Of a stretch of 64,000 nt of DNA, positions 47,931 through 60,344 are shown piece after piece. Source of the DNA: Takifugu bimaculatus (taxonomy: Eukaryota > Chordata > Actinopteri > Tetraodontiformes > Tetraodontidae); the NCBI GenBank assembly GCA_004026145.2, contig CP034995.1, forward strand, positions 3,361,734 through 3,425,733, read 5' to 3'. Each line of letters opens with the position of its first letter. Position 1 is the first letter of the stretch. The notes under the pieces were generated by a model. It had not been told where the DNA came from, ran no database searches, and saw only the letters and a list, made by a program, of their open reading frames with translations. The position numbers were made by a program, and so were the translations under genes.

Positions 47931-48683
47931 CATAGTCAAGCGTTGGTGCATGTGTCACATGTAGTTCTATTAATTGTAAGCAATTGTTTGATCTTTGCTA
48001 TTGTACACCACATGACACTTTATGACATGACGATTGTGTTTGCTGCATGTTTGAGTGACCTCTTCCATAAATCCAGCTGCTCCTCCTCCATTCTTGTCTG
48101 GACTTCCCAATGGATTTCCGATTGATAACCGCCCATCATGTTTGTTCCCTCTCTATATTTTTTATTTCTTCTTTTTAAAAAACAATCAACAGAACACAAG
48201 CAAAAGAAATGGCTTGAAATGATGATCCTCCAGCAGGGGGCGCAATAAGATTTCATTTATATCACCTATGCCAAAATTTGCAGATAATTCTGTTCAAAGT
48301 GTTCTGACAGTTCAGCCCTTAAAGACGTTCCGGATCTCTTTTCCAAGGGTTTGAACATGTTAGAGAAAACAGGCATGTTTGGAATTATGTTCTCATCTAA
48401 CTTTTCAAACACTGCCAACATTTGGTAAATCTAAATATCCATTGACTATTTTCTGCTTCAATGCCCAGGATGTGTGTATATACACACTCTTCATTATCTC
48501 ACTAAGTGGGGGTCCTAAATTTCAGAAAGTCCCGCTTCCACCATGAAAAGCAGTCCCGAGACATCTGAAGCACTACTCTTTTCCAACCATCTCTTCATTA
48601 TTATTAATATTATTATTATTAGTATAGACCTGTGTGATCAGAGGAGACTGACGGGAACTCAAAAAGTTGTGCTTTTCTGGGTA

Positions 48684-48750
48684 CAAGAATCAGAATCAGA
48701 ATCAGAGTACTTTATTGATCCCTTTAGGGGGTGTCCATCAGGGAAATTAG
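48684..48750. repeat. Fish retrotransposon tail fragment
   Basis: An AATCAG triplication followed by TACTTTATTGATCCC and then GGGAAATTA is the common 3' tail of teleost non-LTR elements. A matching piece in opposite orientation is at 50391-50430. Confidence 0.6.
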
Positions 48751-49068
48751 CATCGCCAAAAAAACGTACAGCACTGTACAAAATTACCCACCACCATTAC
48801 ACACCATTAAACCTATTAAGAAGAACTGTATTTTAACATTTCCTGACAACAGAAGCAAATAACCATATTTGAGACCCTGAAACCAGTGGAAATGTGCTTC
48901 TTTCATCACTTCGTCATGATGTGGTCAGTTTCATTGATTTTCAGTTGTTTGTCTCCCGGATCAGAGATAGCAAACAGTTTCCCAACCGCTGCTGGGAAAT
49001 TACTGTTTGTCTGTGTTGAAATGCGCATCCCAAATAAACACTGTGGGAGGTGCAGCGAGGTGAGGGGG

Positions 49069-49076
49069 GATAAAAG
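49069..49076 (+). promoter_or_regulatory. TATA-like box of complement C3
   Basis: GATAAAAG within a G-rich context lies 50 bp upstream of the C3 start codon, so transcription would begin about 20-25 bp before the ATG. No other TATA-like element is as well placed. Confidence 0.5.
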
Positions 49077-49125
49077 GGACGTGCGGTCGATCGAAGCTTC
49101 ACATCGACAGCGGGTCAGGATCGCC

Positions 49126-52100
49126 ATGGGCCGGACTCTGCTGTGTCTCCTGGTCTCTGCGGCCATTGCCACTCTCACCTCGGTTACAGATGGAGCTCCA
49201 CTGTAAGAACCTTCTTTCATTATTATTTATAATGTTTGTACATTTTCTCTCATATAACTAAATCAAACTGTAACAACACAATGTAGAAATATCAAGACTT
49301 GTGGTTTTCTAATGTGCATTTTCTTGGATTGAACCTGTTTTGCAAACAATATTACTGTTATGACTTTAATCAGTATAAAGAGTGCATAGAAACACCACAT
49401 AACACACCTCAGTTCAGAACTCTGTGCTGACCTTACATAAAGGTGAACTGAAGTGCAGTTTGTGTTTGTTTGTTAGTTTTTTTTTCTTTCATTTGGCCCA
49501 AATCTGGTCCAAAGGTTGGAGTCTGCAAACAGAATTGGGACCACTGATGAAACGTTGCATTGACCAAGAGCTGGACATTAATCAAAATCATCATTAGATC
49601 ACTGATTAGTCCAGGCATGGGCAAACTACGGCCCGGGGGCCACACGCGGCCCGTTAAACGTTTTAATCCGGCCCGCCAAACTTGAAAAATTAAATGAATA
49701 AACCTTGTTAATGTTAAATTTTCACTGCAATTCTGGTGTTTTCCCACTAGAAAAAAGACAGTCAGGAGGAGAGTGATGGTGATATCCTGAAGGATAACAG
49801 AACTTTCAGTGCTTTAAAATAGAAATGGTTATTAATTTTTTTTAAAAAGGCACATTTTATTCATTTGATTTTAAGTGTTTTAAGACTCATTCCAAAGTCA
49901 GATATTTTGTTGTAATGCTTCTCTTCATTTTCATTTGAAATTAAAGCACATGTTTTCTCCATATCCCAAGATGTGTATTTTTTCTCCAATGAGGTGAGGT
50001 TACCAAAGCACTCCATCCATCCATCTGCTCCTGGTCCGGCCCCTTTGTCAAATGTTAGAACCCATTGTGGCCCACGAATCAAAATGTTTGCCCACCCCTG
50101 GATTAGTCACTAATCACTAATTCAACCAACCTGATGGATCCTTTCTGCCATTAAACTCTATAATTCACCCAAACCAACTCAACAATAATTGTGTAATGTT
50201 TATGTTGTAATTTTATTTCTATTTTATTCTATATTTATGTATATATACTTATAATATGTATATATTATAATATGTATATATTGTGTATATTATATATATA
50301 TACTTATAATATATGCTGTATATATGCTTATAACATTCTAATCTTATTTGTATTTATTTATTCTGTTTCTATACTTTGTATAGGTTGCTACTACAATTCA
50401 ATTTCCCTACGGGGATGAATAAAGTACATCTTTTTTCCCAGCTTTTCTTCCCCTAACGCATAGTGCCCATAGAGTGTGTAGTGTACATGGGAATGATTTG
50501 AAAAGTTAGCAACTTCATGATTGTGTTCCTCTCTTTGTTTGGCAGTCAGGTGCTGTCTGCTCCCAACTTGCTGCGGGTTGGGACAACAGAGAACATCTTT
50601 GTGGAGTGTCAAGACTGCGCAGGAGGAAACATCAAGGTGGACATCAATGTGATGAACCATCCCACCAAGTCCTCGAGGCTGGCGTTCACGTCCGTGACCC
50701 TCAACAGCGCAAATAAATTCCAGGCGCTTGGAAGCCTTAGGGTGAATTAAATACCTTCATGATACAGTACATGAGGTGCTTCTGTCACTGTCTGCTTGCA
50801 TAATGCATCCAAGAGGTCCTAAACTGCGCAACGTACTGCTTTCAGATTCCTCCAGGTGACTTCAGTAAAGATCCTAATATGAAGCAGTATGTGTACCTCC
50901 AAGCCCAGTTCCCTGATCGACTCTTGGAGAAGGTTGTCTTGGTGTCCTTCCAGTCTGGCTACATTTTTATCCAGACCGACAAAACCCTCTACACGCCCAA
51001 CAGCAAAGGTGAGGTCAAAGGAAGTTAAATGGGAGAGAGAGTCAAAGTTACGAAGAGAAATGTGGATACAGGCGACACAAAGATGGGTGCCGCCCTCTTA
51101 ATGAGACTCAGTTGGGAATTTTCTCTCCCTCTCTGTCAGTTCACTACAGGATATTTGGAGTTACACCTCGCATGGAGCCTGTGGAAAGAGATGACGCAGT
51201 CAAAAATGATGCGTCTATCTCTATTGAGATTGTGGTATTGTATTTTATTTCCCTTGAGCAGATCAAAATCATAAAGCCAATTGAGGATATTGAAAAAAAG
51301 CGGTTGCTCATTTGTAGACTCCTGATGGGATTGTTTTACCAGTGGATCCAGTTTCTCTGTCACAAGGGATGCACTCTGGAGATTACAAACTTGGTGAAAT
51401 TGTCAGGTGTGTATTTTCCATCGTTTAAATCAAATCAAGAGTGATACATTTTGATATCCATTAGGATTCTTTACTTTGATGCTTCCGCATATAATCAGAA
51501 TATAAATTAAAGCTAAATTCACCCTCTTTTTCCAGTTACAACCAGTAGATCCTCTATCACGTCATTACAATATCTAGAATGTTTTGAATGTTGTAAACTT
51601 GACAACACATGTGTTCACGTGCAGTCCCGGAGTCTGGAAAGTGGTGGCCAAGTTCCAAAGCAACCCACAGCAGAGCTTTGCTGCCGAGTTTGAGGTCAAA
51701 GAATATGGTATAGCCTTTATTCTCTGCCAGGAAATGGTGAGGAAACTAAAATCCACACCGCCAGGGGCCTGACGAGGATGTGTGCTTTTCATTTTGCAGT
51801 TCTGCCAAGTTTTGAAGTGAAACTGAAACCCGACAGTCCCTTCTTTTATGTCGACGATCAAGAATTAGTTGTCAACATCGAAGCTACGTAAGTGATAATA
51901 ACAACAGTAAATTATTCTTATTCTTGTTCTTATTCTTATTCTTGCTTTTACTTGTCTTACAGGTACCTGTTTGGAGAAGAGGTTGATGGAAATGCTCACG
52001 TGGTTTTTGGTTTTATGAAGGACGGTCCGAATAAAATTAAAAGCAGCTTTCCCAGTTCTCTTCAGAGAGTGCCGGTGAGCGTCCCAGTGATCTGACATCC

Positions 52101-55100
52101 GTAACTAATCCAGTTTTACATTGATGTATAAGAGAACACTGGCTTGTGTTGCTGTACTACGATGCTGTGCTCACCGTAACTTTCCGTCACGTCATGTCAG
52201 GTTGTGGAAGGCAGGGCAACGGTGACGCTGAAGAGAGCGCACATCACAAACTCATTCCCAAACATCCAGGAACTGGTGGGGGGGTACATATTCGTGGCTG
52301 CTACTGTGCTGACGGGAGATGGTAAGAAGGCACAATGGAAAAAAAGCCAAATTCATCCTTATTGTGTACAAAAAACTTCTGAAGTCATATTTTACAGTAT
52401 TTGCACTCTCTGTGTGAGTAATTATCCATCACCAGTCTTTGGAGGCACCTGGTCTACAGGATGGAATGTTTGCGTCTGTGTCCACAGGTGGTGAAATGGT
52501 CGAGACCGAGCTGAGAAATATCCAGATCGTCACATCGCCGTACACCATTCACTTCAGGAAAACACCAAAATACTTTAAACCTGGAATGTCTTTTGATGTC
52601 GCGGTAAGGCGTCACCCACACTGGTGCACTTTACAACCCATTTTCCCTTACACGAAAGGGGCTTTGACTAATGCAAGTCATTTGGTGTACGTGCATGCGT
52701 CTGCTTGCAGGTTGAGGTTTTGAATCCTGACAGCAGCCCTGCAGGAGATGTCAGTGTTGTGGTTGAGCCAGGTCCTGTGGGGGGCTTCACTGCGAAAAAC
52801 GGCTTGGCCAGGCTCACAGTCAATACTGTAGCCAATGTTAACAAGCTGTTACTCACTGTATGTATGCTGTAAATAAATTAATATTAGGAGTAATTTTATA
52901 TTGGTTGGTTGACATATGTATGAATGTACTTGAAAAGATTTTAGTCCTTTTTTTGTTGTGTGCCCATAATTTCAGGCAAAGACCAAAGATCCTCGCCTCA
53001 CGCCGGCAAGGCAAGCAACAGCCAGGATGTCAGCTGACCCTTATAACACCAAAGGCAAAAACTACATCCACATAGGTGGGCAGCATCCTCAGAAACACCA
53101 CACGAAGTTGTTGAGTTGTTGCCGAATTCACAGTTCCATCGACTGTAATTCACGATGAGCGTTGTTTCTGCAGGTGTGGATACAGCTGAAGTGAAATTAG
53201 GAGACAACTTCAAAATCAACCTGAACCTCAACAAGCAGTTAAATCAAGACATCACTTACCTGGTGAGAAACGTTTTGTGTCTGTGTATCTTGTAAAACCA
53301 GTTGTGTTCTATCCTGCAGCCATTAGATCACCTGCCCATGTCAATGACGTGAATATTTCTCTCCAGATCTCAAGCAGAGGTCAGCTGGTGAGCCATGGCA
53401 GATACAGTACAAGAGGCCAAGTACTGATTTCCCTGACCGTTCCAATCACCAAGGATATGGTGCCATCCTTCCGCATCGTGGCCTATTACCACACAGCTGA
53501 CAATGAAGTGGTGTCCGACTCTGTATGGGTGGACGTCAAAGACACCTGCATGGGCTCGGTGAGTCTGTTTAAGTGGGTTGCATACACAGAGTGGTCATTT
53601 AATTGGAGGAGGGGGGATAAAACAAAATTTTGACAAACAATGTGTCTCTTCAATATTGCAAAAGTGTCGTAAAAATATTCACCTCTTTTCCTGTAGCTGA
53701 AGCTGGAATCAACAAGGCCTAATCCGTCGTACGAACCCCGCAGGATGTTTGGTCTAAAGGTCACTGGAGACCCAACAGCGACCGTGGGACTGGTGGCTGT
53801 TGACAAAGGTGTCTATGTCCTGAACAACAAACACCGTCTGACACAGAAAAAGGTCATTTCTCAATTTCATATTTCAAAATAGGCGACAGCCTGCGACGCT
53901 GTAGTTCACAGAACAGCTTTAATTAGATTTTCCATCCTTGACAAATGATTCTCCACCTTTCCAGATCTGGGACGTTGTAGAGAAATACGATACAGGCTGC
54001 ACACCAGGCGGAGGGAGGGACGGTTTGACTGTGTTTAGTGATGCTGGTCTGTTGTTTGAGTCCAACACTGCTTCTGGCACTGCCTACCGACAAGGTAAAT
54101 CACCTGCCCCCCCATCTCATTAGCCTTATGGTCTGATAGACTGTCCCCTTATAAAAACTGACCAACTGTGCTGGCTTTCCAGAACTAAAATGCCAAGTCC
54201 CCTCAAGAAAGAGACGAGCAACCACTATAACAGAGGTCATCACCACATTATGTAAGAAAATGCAGCCACACTTATGAGAGTCCATAATCAGTCAGGCTCG
54301 GGAGGAAGTTATTTGGACCTTACGGGTTTAAAATTCTGACCGCTTTCTTTTAAAATTTTCTCCTGCTGTCCCTCCAGCGGGCCGATATAAGGATGCTCTG
54401 CTTCGGGACTGTTGTCTGGAGGGAATGAGGCTCAGCCCTCTCTCATACACCTGCGAGAGGCGTGGAGAATACATCACGGATGGTGAAGCCTGTGCCCAAG
54501 CCTTCGTGCACTGCTGCAAGGTCATGGAGATCCAGCGAGCCGAGTCTCAGGAGGAAAACCTTCAGCTGGCCCGCAGTAAGGGACCGGATGAGGAAAGGGA
54601 TGGATTGAAGTGGATGTTTGGTGTCTTTAATAATACCCTTCTATGGTGATATTTCAGGCGACGAAGCAGACAACAGTTATATGGACAACGACGAAATTAC
54701 TTCTCGCACCCAATTCCCAGAAAGTTGGCTGTGGTCTGACATCACGCTGCCTGCGTGCCCGTTGAAATCGCCCAACTGGTGAGCTTCAAACGCACTAAGA
54801 AAACAAACCCCGACAAGGACGCTGCTGGGATTTAAGACTGACGCGATTGCTTTGCAGTGACACCACTTCTTTTGTGAAAAACGTCCCCTTGCAAGACTCA
54901 ATCACAACCTGGCAGTTTACCGGAATCAGCCTGTCGAAAACACACGGTGAGGATTGTCCCCGGCTAGCGTCTCTTTTCACTCCTCTGATCATTCTCTCCT
55001 TTAACGCTCCTTTTCATTGAAGGAATCTGTGTCGGCGAGCCATTGGAGATAATTGTCCGGAAGGAATTCTTCATTGACCTGCGGGTTCCCTACTCTGCGG

Positions 55101-58100
55101 TCCGTGGAGAGCAGCTTGAAATCAAAGCCATCCTTCACAACTACAGCCCCGACATCATCACTGTAAGTTTGTGCCACTTCACCACAGAGAAGTTTAACAA
55201 CGTGCGGATAGATGATGAGTCTGAGGACTGTTTAGTTGTATAGTTGATGATTTACTGCAGCGTTGGGGATTAACTACACTTACACCTATTTTCAAGGTAC
55301 GCGTGAGTCTAATCGAGGAACCAAACGTGTGCAGCTCCGCCTCGAAGCGCGGCACATTCAGGCAGGAGGTCATGGTTGGGGCCCAAACTACACGATCTGT
55401 GCCCTTCATTGTCATTCCCATGAAGGAAGGAGAACTTCCCATTGAGGTGAAAGCAGCTGTTAAAGACTCGTCACTCAACGACGGTATCATGAAGATGCTG
55501 AAGGTGGTGGTAAGAGAAACTCTCAACCTTTTTAGACCTTTTAATTGCTGGTGGAACTCACTTTCAGACGGTTTCTTGCTGCTGCACAACTGGGCGGTGG
55601 GCAGTAGATGCTCTGTCTGTTGGGTGGGCGGGGGTAGCTCCGATTGTTGGGAACTGGCCCGAGAAGGGGAGGGTTCACAGTTTCAGCCCCACTGCAGACA
55701 AAACATGGAAGGTGTTCTGCTAGTAGGGGAAGATGCCAAAACATCTTCAGAGCTCTGCCGAGGTACCCTTGAGCAAGGCACCGAGCCCACAAATGTCCAT
55801 TTAGGGCCCTGCGATGAACTGGCAAGGCATCCAGGGGTATACCCTGCCTGCAGCCATCATGTACCCCCCCGTGACCCCAGAAGGGATAAAGTGGTTAAGA
55901 AGACGAGACAAGACTTTAGATAAGGATGTGGGTTTTAATCAGTTACAAATTGTTGTCTGTAGCCTGCAGGTGTGCTGGTCAAATCCCCTCAGTCTGTCGT
56001 TCTAGACCCAAGCAAGACAGGTGAGTGTATTAATGTGGTGGCTGCATTGTTACAACCGAAAGCTTTTGTCTCTTCTATCTGATCTCTGAACCCACCCGCC
56101 GTTTCTCTTTAGGTGGTAAACAAGAAGCAGTCCTCAACAGCAACATTCCAAAGAAAGATATGGCTCCAAACACACCAGCAAAGACGCAAATCTCTGTGAC
56201 AGGTGAGACGTTGTCTTATGCGATGGTGCTTACATATACGACGGTATTAGACCGTTTATTTCCACCTCCGGTGATTGGGGATGGGACAGGTGCTGGGCTG
56301 GAATCCTTCGTGCTTTTGTCAGTAGTCCCAACATTCTCCTTGTTTTCAGAGGTAATCGTCTCCAAGGTTCAGGTGAAATGCGTCAGATTCAGAGGTTTTT
56401 CCTTTGTATCTGCAGGCGTAGAACAAATATCTTCACTGGTGGAGAATGCCATTAGTGGGACATCCATGGGCACTCTGATCTACCAGCCTTCTGGTTGTGG
56501 CGAGCAGAACATGATCCACACGACCTTGCCTGTCATCGCAACCACATACCTGGATAAAACGAACCAGTGGGAGACTGTAGGGTTTGAGAAACGTGACGAA
56601 GCCCTCCAACACATAAGGACTGGTAAGCTCACCTTCAACGGGCCCAGACTGGTTAAATAAAGGTTAGATCGAATCAAATAAATGAAGGGTAAATGTGTTT
56701 TTTGTTGTCTAGGCTACAAGAACCAGCTTGCTTACCGCAAAGGAGATGGATCTTTTGCTGTGTGGACCAGTTACAAAAGCAGCACCTGGTGAGGCATCCG
56801 AACGGGACCATACTTTGGATATCATAGGCACCCAGATGTGTGAGGAAATTAAGAAACTACCCTGTGACTTCTTCAGGCTGACTGCTTATGTGGCCAAGGT
56901 GTTCGCCATGGCCAACAACCTGGTGGCCGTGCCCGACAACATGATCTGCGAGGCTGTGAAGTATCTGATTCTGAATACTCAGCAACCTGACGGCATGTTT
57001 AAAGAACTTGGAACAATGATCCACGGCGAGATGATTGTACGTTTCCCTTCGCACTTCATTTTTATAGTGAAAAAGGATTGAGTTGAGGACGTTCACATGG
57101 GGCCGATGAGCCTTTTATACAAATAAAAACACGTCTCTGCTCATGTAGGGTGATGTGCGCGGCGGCGACTCAGATGCCTCCATGACAGCTTTCTGCCTCA
57201 TCGCCATGCAGGAATCGCGCCAACTGTGCGCCGCCACTGTAAACGTAAGGACTTTACCCATCTAGCCTGACATTTCCGGCTTCAGTGAAGCTATATCGGA
57301 CATTAATGCCGCCCTCTTGTTCCACCCAGAGTTTGCCAAACAGTATAGAGAAGGCAGTGACTTATCTACAGACGCGTCTGCCCACCCTCATTAACCCTTA
57401 CGCGGTCACCATGACATCCTACGCACTGGCAAATGAGAATAAGCTCAACCGAGACATCCTCTTCAAATTTATTTCCCCAGGTTTGGTCGTGCAACAGTAT
57501 TTCTCTCATTTTAGACAGATTCCGTTCACTTTGGTGGGTCGACCCAATAACAAATCTGTATTTGTGCATGTCCTGCTTAGAGCTGTCCCACTGGCCAGTA
57601 CCTAAGGGCCGTGTTTACCAACTGGAGGCCACAGCTTACGGACTGCTCGCTCTGGTAAAAGCCAAGGTAAGAAAACGTATAATAGGCTGTTTAATTGTTC
57701 AGTTAAGGTGTTATCTTGTCTAAGACGCTTCAGCCTTTGAATTTGTGTTGGTGAAGTTGTTTGAAGATGCCAGACCGATCGTCAGGTGGTTGAACAAACA
57801 GCAGAAGGTGGGCGGAGGCTACGGATCAACCCAGGTAACTCCCAGATTCTTTCCATTATTCTCTTTAAAGTCCATTTACAAAGATCTCTTTCACGTGACT
57901 CTCTTCCCGTGTTTCTTTCCCCAGGCTACTATAATTGTTTACCAGGCAGTAGCTGAGTACTGGGCTAATGCTAAAGAACCAGACTACGATCTTAATGTGG
58001 ACGTTAAGCTGCCCGGCCGAGCCGCACCTGACAAGTACAAGCTGAACAGGGACAACCACTACACCACGAGAACGACCAGGGTAAAATATTAGACGGCCTC

Positions 58101-60257
58101 GCCAGGAAGTGACCCTCCTCTTCTCACCTGCTGAAACGTGTGCGCTGATTTCAATTCCCTCAGATCAATGAAATCAACCAGGACGTGACGGTGACGGCCA
58201 CAGGATCGGGCGAAGCAACTGTGATGGTACCGTTTATCGGCTGATACGCTTATCCACGTTTACTTGCTGAAGGCCACATTAGTCAGGACGGCCTCCGCAC
58301 TGCGTTGACCACCTCCCCTCTCTGTGTGACAGATGGTGTCGCTGTATTACGCTTTGCCCAAAGAAAAAGAGAGCGACTGTCAGAAGTTTAACCTGTCGGT
58401 GCAGCTGATCCCAGGTCAGTTGTGTGCTTTTCTTCCCCATCCCCCATTGCTCTCTTTTGGACACTTCTGGGGAGAAACGAATCGACCGACAGCTTAAAAA
58501 AAAGTGTTTTCCTGCCTACAGAAAAACAGGATGAAAATGAAATGGTGTACAAGCTGAGAATAGATGTTTTGTAAGTACCACCGGCCTGGTTCTATTTTAA
58601 TTTTTGAACTGGAATTGAGTTTTTACATCCTTTCATTTTCTGAATCAGCTACAAGAACAAGGAGCGGGACGCAACCATGTCGATCTTGGATATTGGTTTA
58701 CTAACTGGCTTCACTGTTAACACCAACGACCTGGACTTGGTAAGATGGTTCACACGCCCGCAGGTGCACGAGCGCACACACGTCCACGTCTGACCCGTGT
58801 GTTTGTGTGCAGTTGTCCAAAGGCCGCGCTCGCGTCATTTCAAAGTACGAGATGAACACGGTCCTGTCGGAGAGAGGCTCACTCATCCTCTACCTGGATA
58901 AGGTGACCCCGCCCCCCGTTTCTCTCTGGCGCAGGTTTTCTTTCCGCCGCGCTTTTTCTTAGTCTCAATTTCCATCCCACCACAGGTTTCTCACCGAAAG
59001 CCAGAAGAAATCACCTTCAGGATCCACCAGAAGCTCAAAGTTGGCGTCTTACAACCAGCTGCTGTGTCCGTCTACGAATACTATGACCGTGAGTTTCAGA
59101 GATGTTACCTTGGAGATCTCTTCTTTGACTGCCGGCCACGGAGCCACTGAGAAACCTTTAAGAGTTTCAACATTCCTAATTGATCTTGGATGTCTTTAAT
59201 TGCCGTGTGCAACGTGTGAGCTTTTGAACCTTTCTCTCCCATCCCAGAAACACATTGTGTGAAATTCTACCATCCACAGAGGGAAGCCGGAAAGTTGTTG
59301 CGACTCTGTCGGGGTGAACAATGCACATGTGCTGAAGGTAAATATATATGCTTCTCCTGAGGGATCCTTAGATACTCTTGCCCGACATACTGTATATGTT
59401 TCTTTATGTTTCGTGTCCACAGAAAATTGCAGTCTGCAGCAGAAAGGTAAAATCAGCAACCACGTGCGAACAGAGAAGTCTTGTGAGACCACGGCCACCA
59501 GCAAGATCGATTATGGTTAGTGACTCTTGTTAAAAGTAGACGGGGCTAAGTCAGCGAAGAACCGATGAGCTCACCAGTATGCGTTGTCTGTCCTCAGTGT
59601 ATAAAGTAAGAGTGGAACAATTTAAAGCTGACCTGTCCACTGACGTATACACAATGAGGATATTGGAAGTCATCAAGTCAGGTGCGTATCCGGAGTCCCT
59701 TAGGTGACACTCTGCCACCCTGCAGACCCGGTAAAGGGTGCAGGAAGCAGCTGATGTTGCTGCTTTTCTCGCAGTGACGTTTGCCGACCGAGATGAAGGT
59801 TTGAATGAATGAATCAATGAATGAATGAATGAATCCTGCTTTTCTTTCAGGAAGTTCCGATGTGGCTCCTCAGGGAAAACTGCGTCCATTCCTCAGTTAC
59901 CAACACTGCAGGGAATCTTTAGGCCTGACCAAAGGAAAAACCTACCTCCTCATGGGGTCGTCCAAAGACATTCACAGGGACGACCGGGCGCAAACGTAAG
60001 TTTGTTTCATTTGGGAATGCAAATCTGCGAATCCACAGTTTCCTGGCAGCCACATTCCGGAATTATATCCATATTGGTTCAAGCGTGGCCACAGATTTGT
60101 CCCTTGCATCCGCAGGTTTCAGTATGTTCTCGGTGAGAGGACCTGGGTTGAGTACTGGCCCACAGATCCAGAGTGTCAGTCCGAGCAGCACCGACCCACC
60201 TGCCTGGGCATGGAGGAGCTGCAGCAGCAGTATCAGCTCTTTGGGTGCCAGCAGTAG
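49126..60257 (+). CDS. c3: Complement component C3
   Basis: 43 inferred exons, all phases consistent, 1657 residues (human 1663). Exon limits include 49126-49202, 50546-50741, 50846-51008, 51140-51234, 51318-51406, 51625-51707, 51800-51887, 51963-52074, 52201-52321, 52488-52603, 52711-52857, 52976-53075, 53174-53262, 53367-53558, 53697-53852, 53965-54094, 54183-54251, 54378-54575, 54658-54778, 54858-54946, 55023-55162, 55297-55509, 55963-56020, 56113-56202, 56416-56622, 56713-56788, 56877-57036, then 57149 to 60257. C3 is the central secreted protein of complement: after cleavage its thioester links covalently to targets. Seen: signal peptide; macroglobulin domains; RKRR beta/alpha processing site (about 660-663); a 77-residue C3a with CC..C..CC pattern ending LAR|S; thioester GCGEQN (Cys1005-Gln1008); catalytic His1121 in MIHGEM; C-terminal C345C domain. 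The retained His predicts hydroxyl-preferring, human-like reactivity. No breaks seen. Confidence 0.96.
49612..50100. mobile_element. Non-autonomous hAT element in C3 intron 1
   Basis: The left end is CAGGCATGGGCAAACTACGG. The right end, reverse complemented, is CAGGGGTGGGCAAACATT, a hAT terminus. GATTAGTC occurs directly outside both ends (49604-49611 and 50101-50108), a perfect 8-bp target duplication. The 489-bp body has no transposase frame. Confidence 0.9.
50391..50430. repeat. Fish retrotransposon tail fragment, opposite orientation
   Basis: CAATTTCCCTACGGGGATG followed by AATAAAGTA is the reverse complement type of the tail at 48684-48750. It lies in C3 intron 1, 115 bp before exon 2. 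Confidence 0.6.
55560..55925 (+). mobile_element. Fish SINE/LINE-tail repeat in C3 intron
   Basis: The intron before the exon at 55963 contains GCAGACAAAACATGGAAGG, CCCTTGAGCAAGGCACCGA and CCCTGCGATGAACTGGCAAG, motifs of an abundant teleost retrotransposon recalled from family knowledge. The long plus-strand frame here (continuing from the C3 exon ending at 55509) is read-through of this repeat, not C3. Confidence 0.6.
59801..59834 (+). repeat. (TGAA)n microsatellite before a C3 exon
   Basis: Imperfect GAAT tetranucleotide run ending about 16 bp before the acceptor of the C3 exon starting at 59851. Confidence 0.85.
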
Positions 60258-60317
60258 CCGGACACAAACAACATTTCTTGCAGATTGCCTTTTTTTGTCA
60301 ATGAAAATGTCAACAAC

Positions 60318-60323
60318 AATAAA
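60318..60323 (+). terminator. Polyadenylation signal of C3
   Basis: AATAAA lies 61 bp after the C3 stop codon, the short 3' UTR typical of C3. Confidence 0.65.
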
Positions 60324-60344
60324 AATCCATTTTAATACATCCAA

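Larger units (their letters stand above)
46769..49060. other. Divergent intergenic region between colgalt1 (-) and C3 (+)
   Basis: This 2.3-kb region holds the upstream flanks of both genes. It contains a GGGGTTTTCC (NF-kappaB-like) string at 46901-46910 close to colgalt1, the double hairpin at 47872-47930, and a retrotransposon tail fragment at 48684-48750. No exon is supported. Confidence 0.45.

Noticed and set aside
55510..55923. Extension of the C3 open frame past 55509
   Set aside because: It reads into a fish retrotransposon. A good GTAAGA donor ends the exon at 55509, and the conserved continuation starts at 55963.
58385..58400. AACCTGTCGGTG, resembling part of miR-181c (a 19p13 microRNA in human)
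   Set aside because: It lies inside a C3 coding exon and encodes N-L-S-V. The 5' seed part of the microRNA is absent and no hairpin surrounds it.
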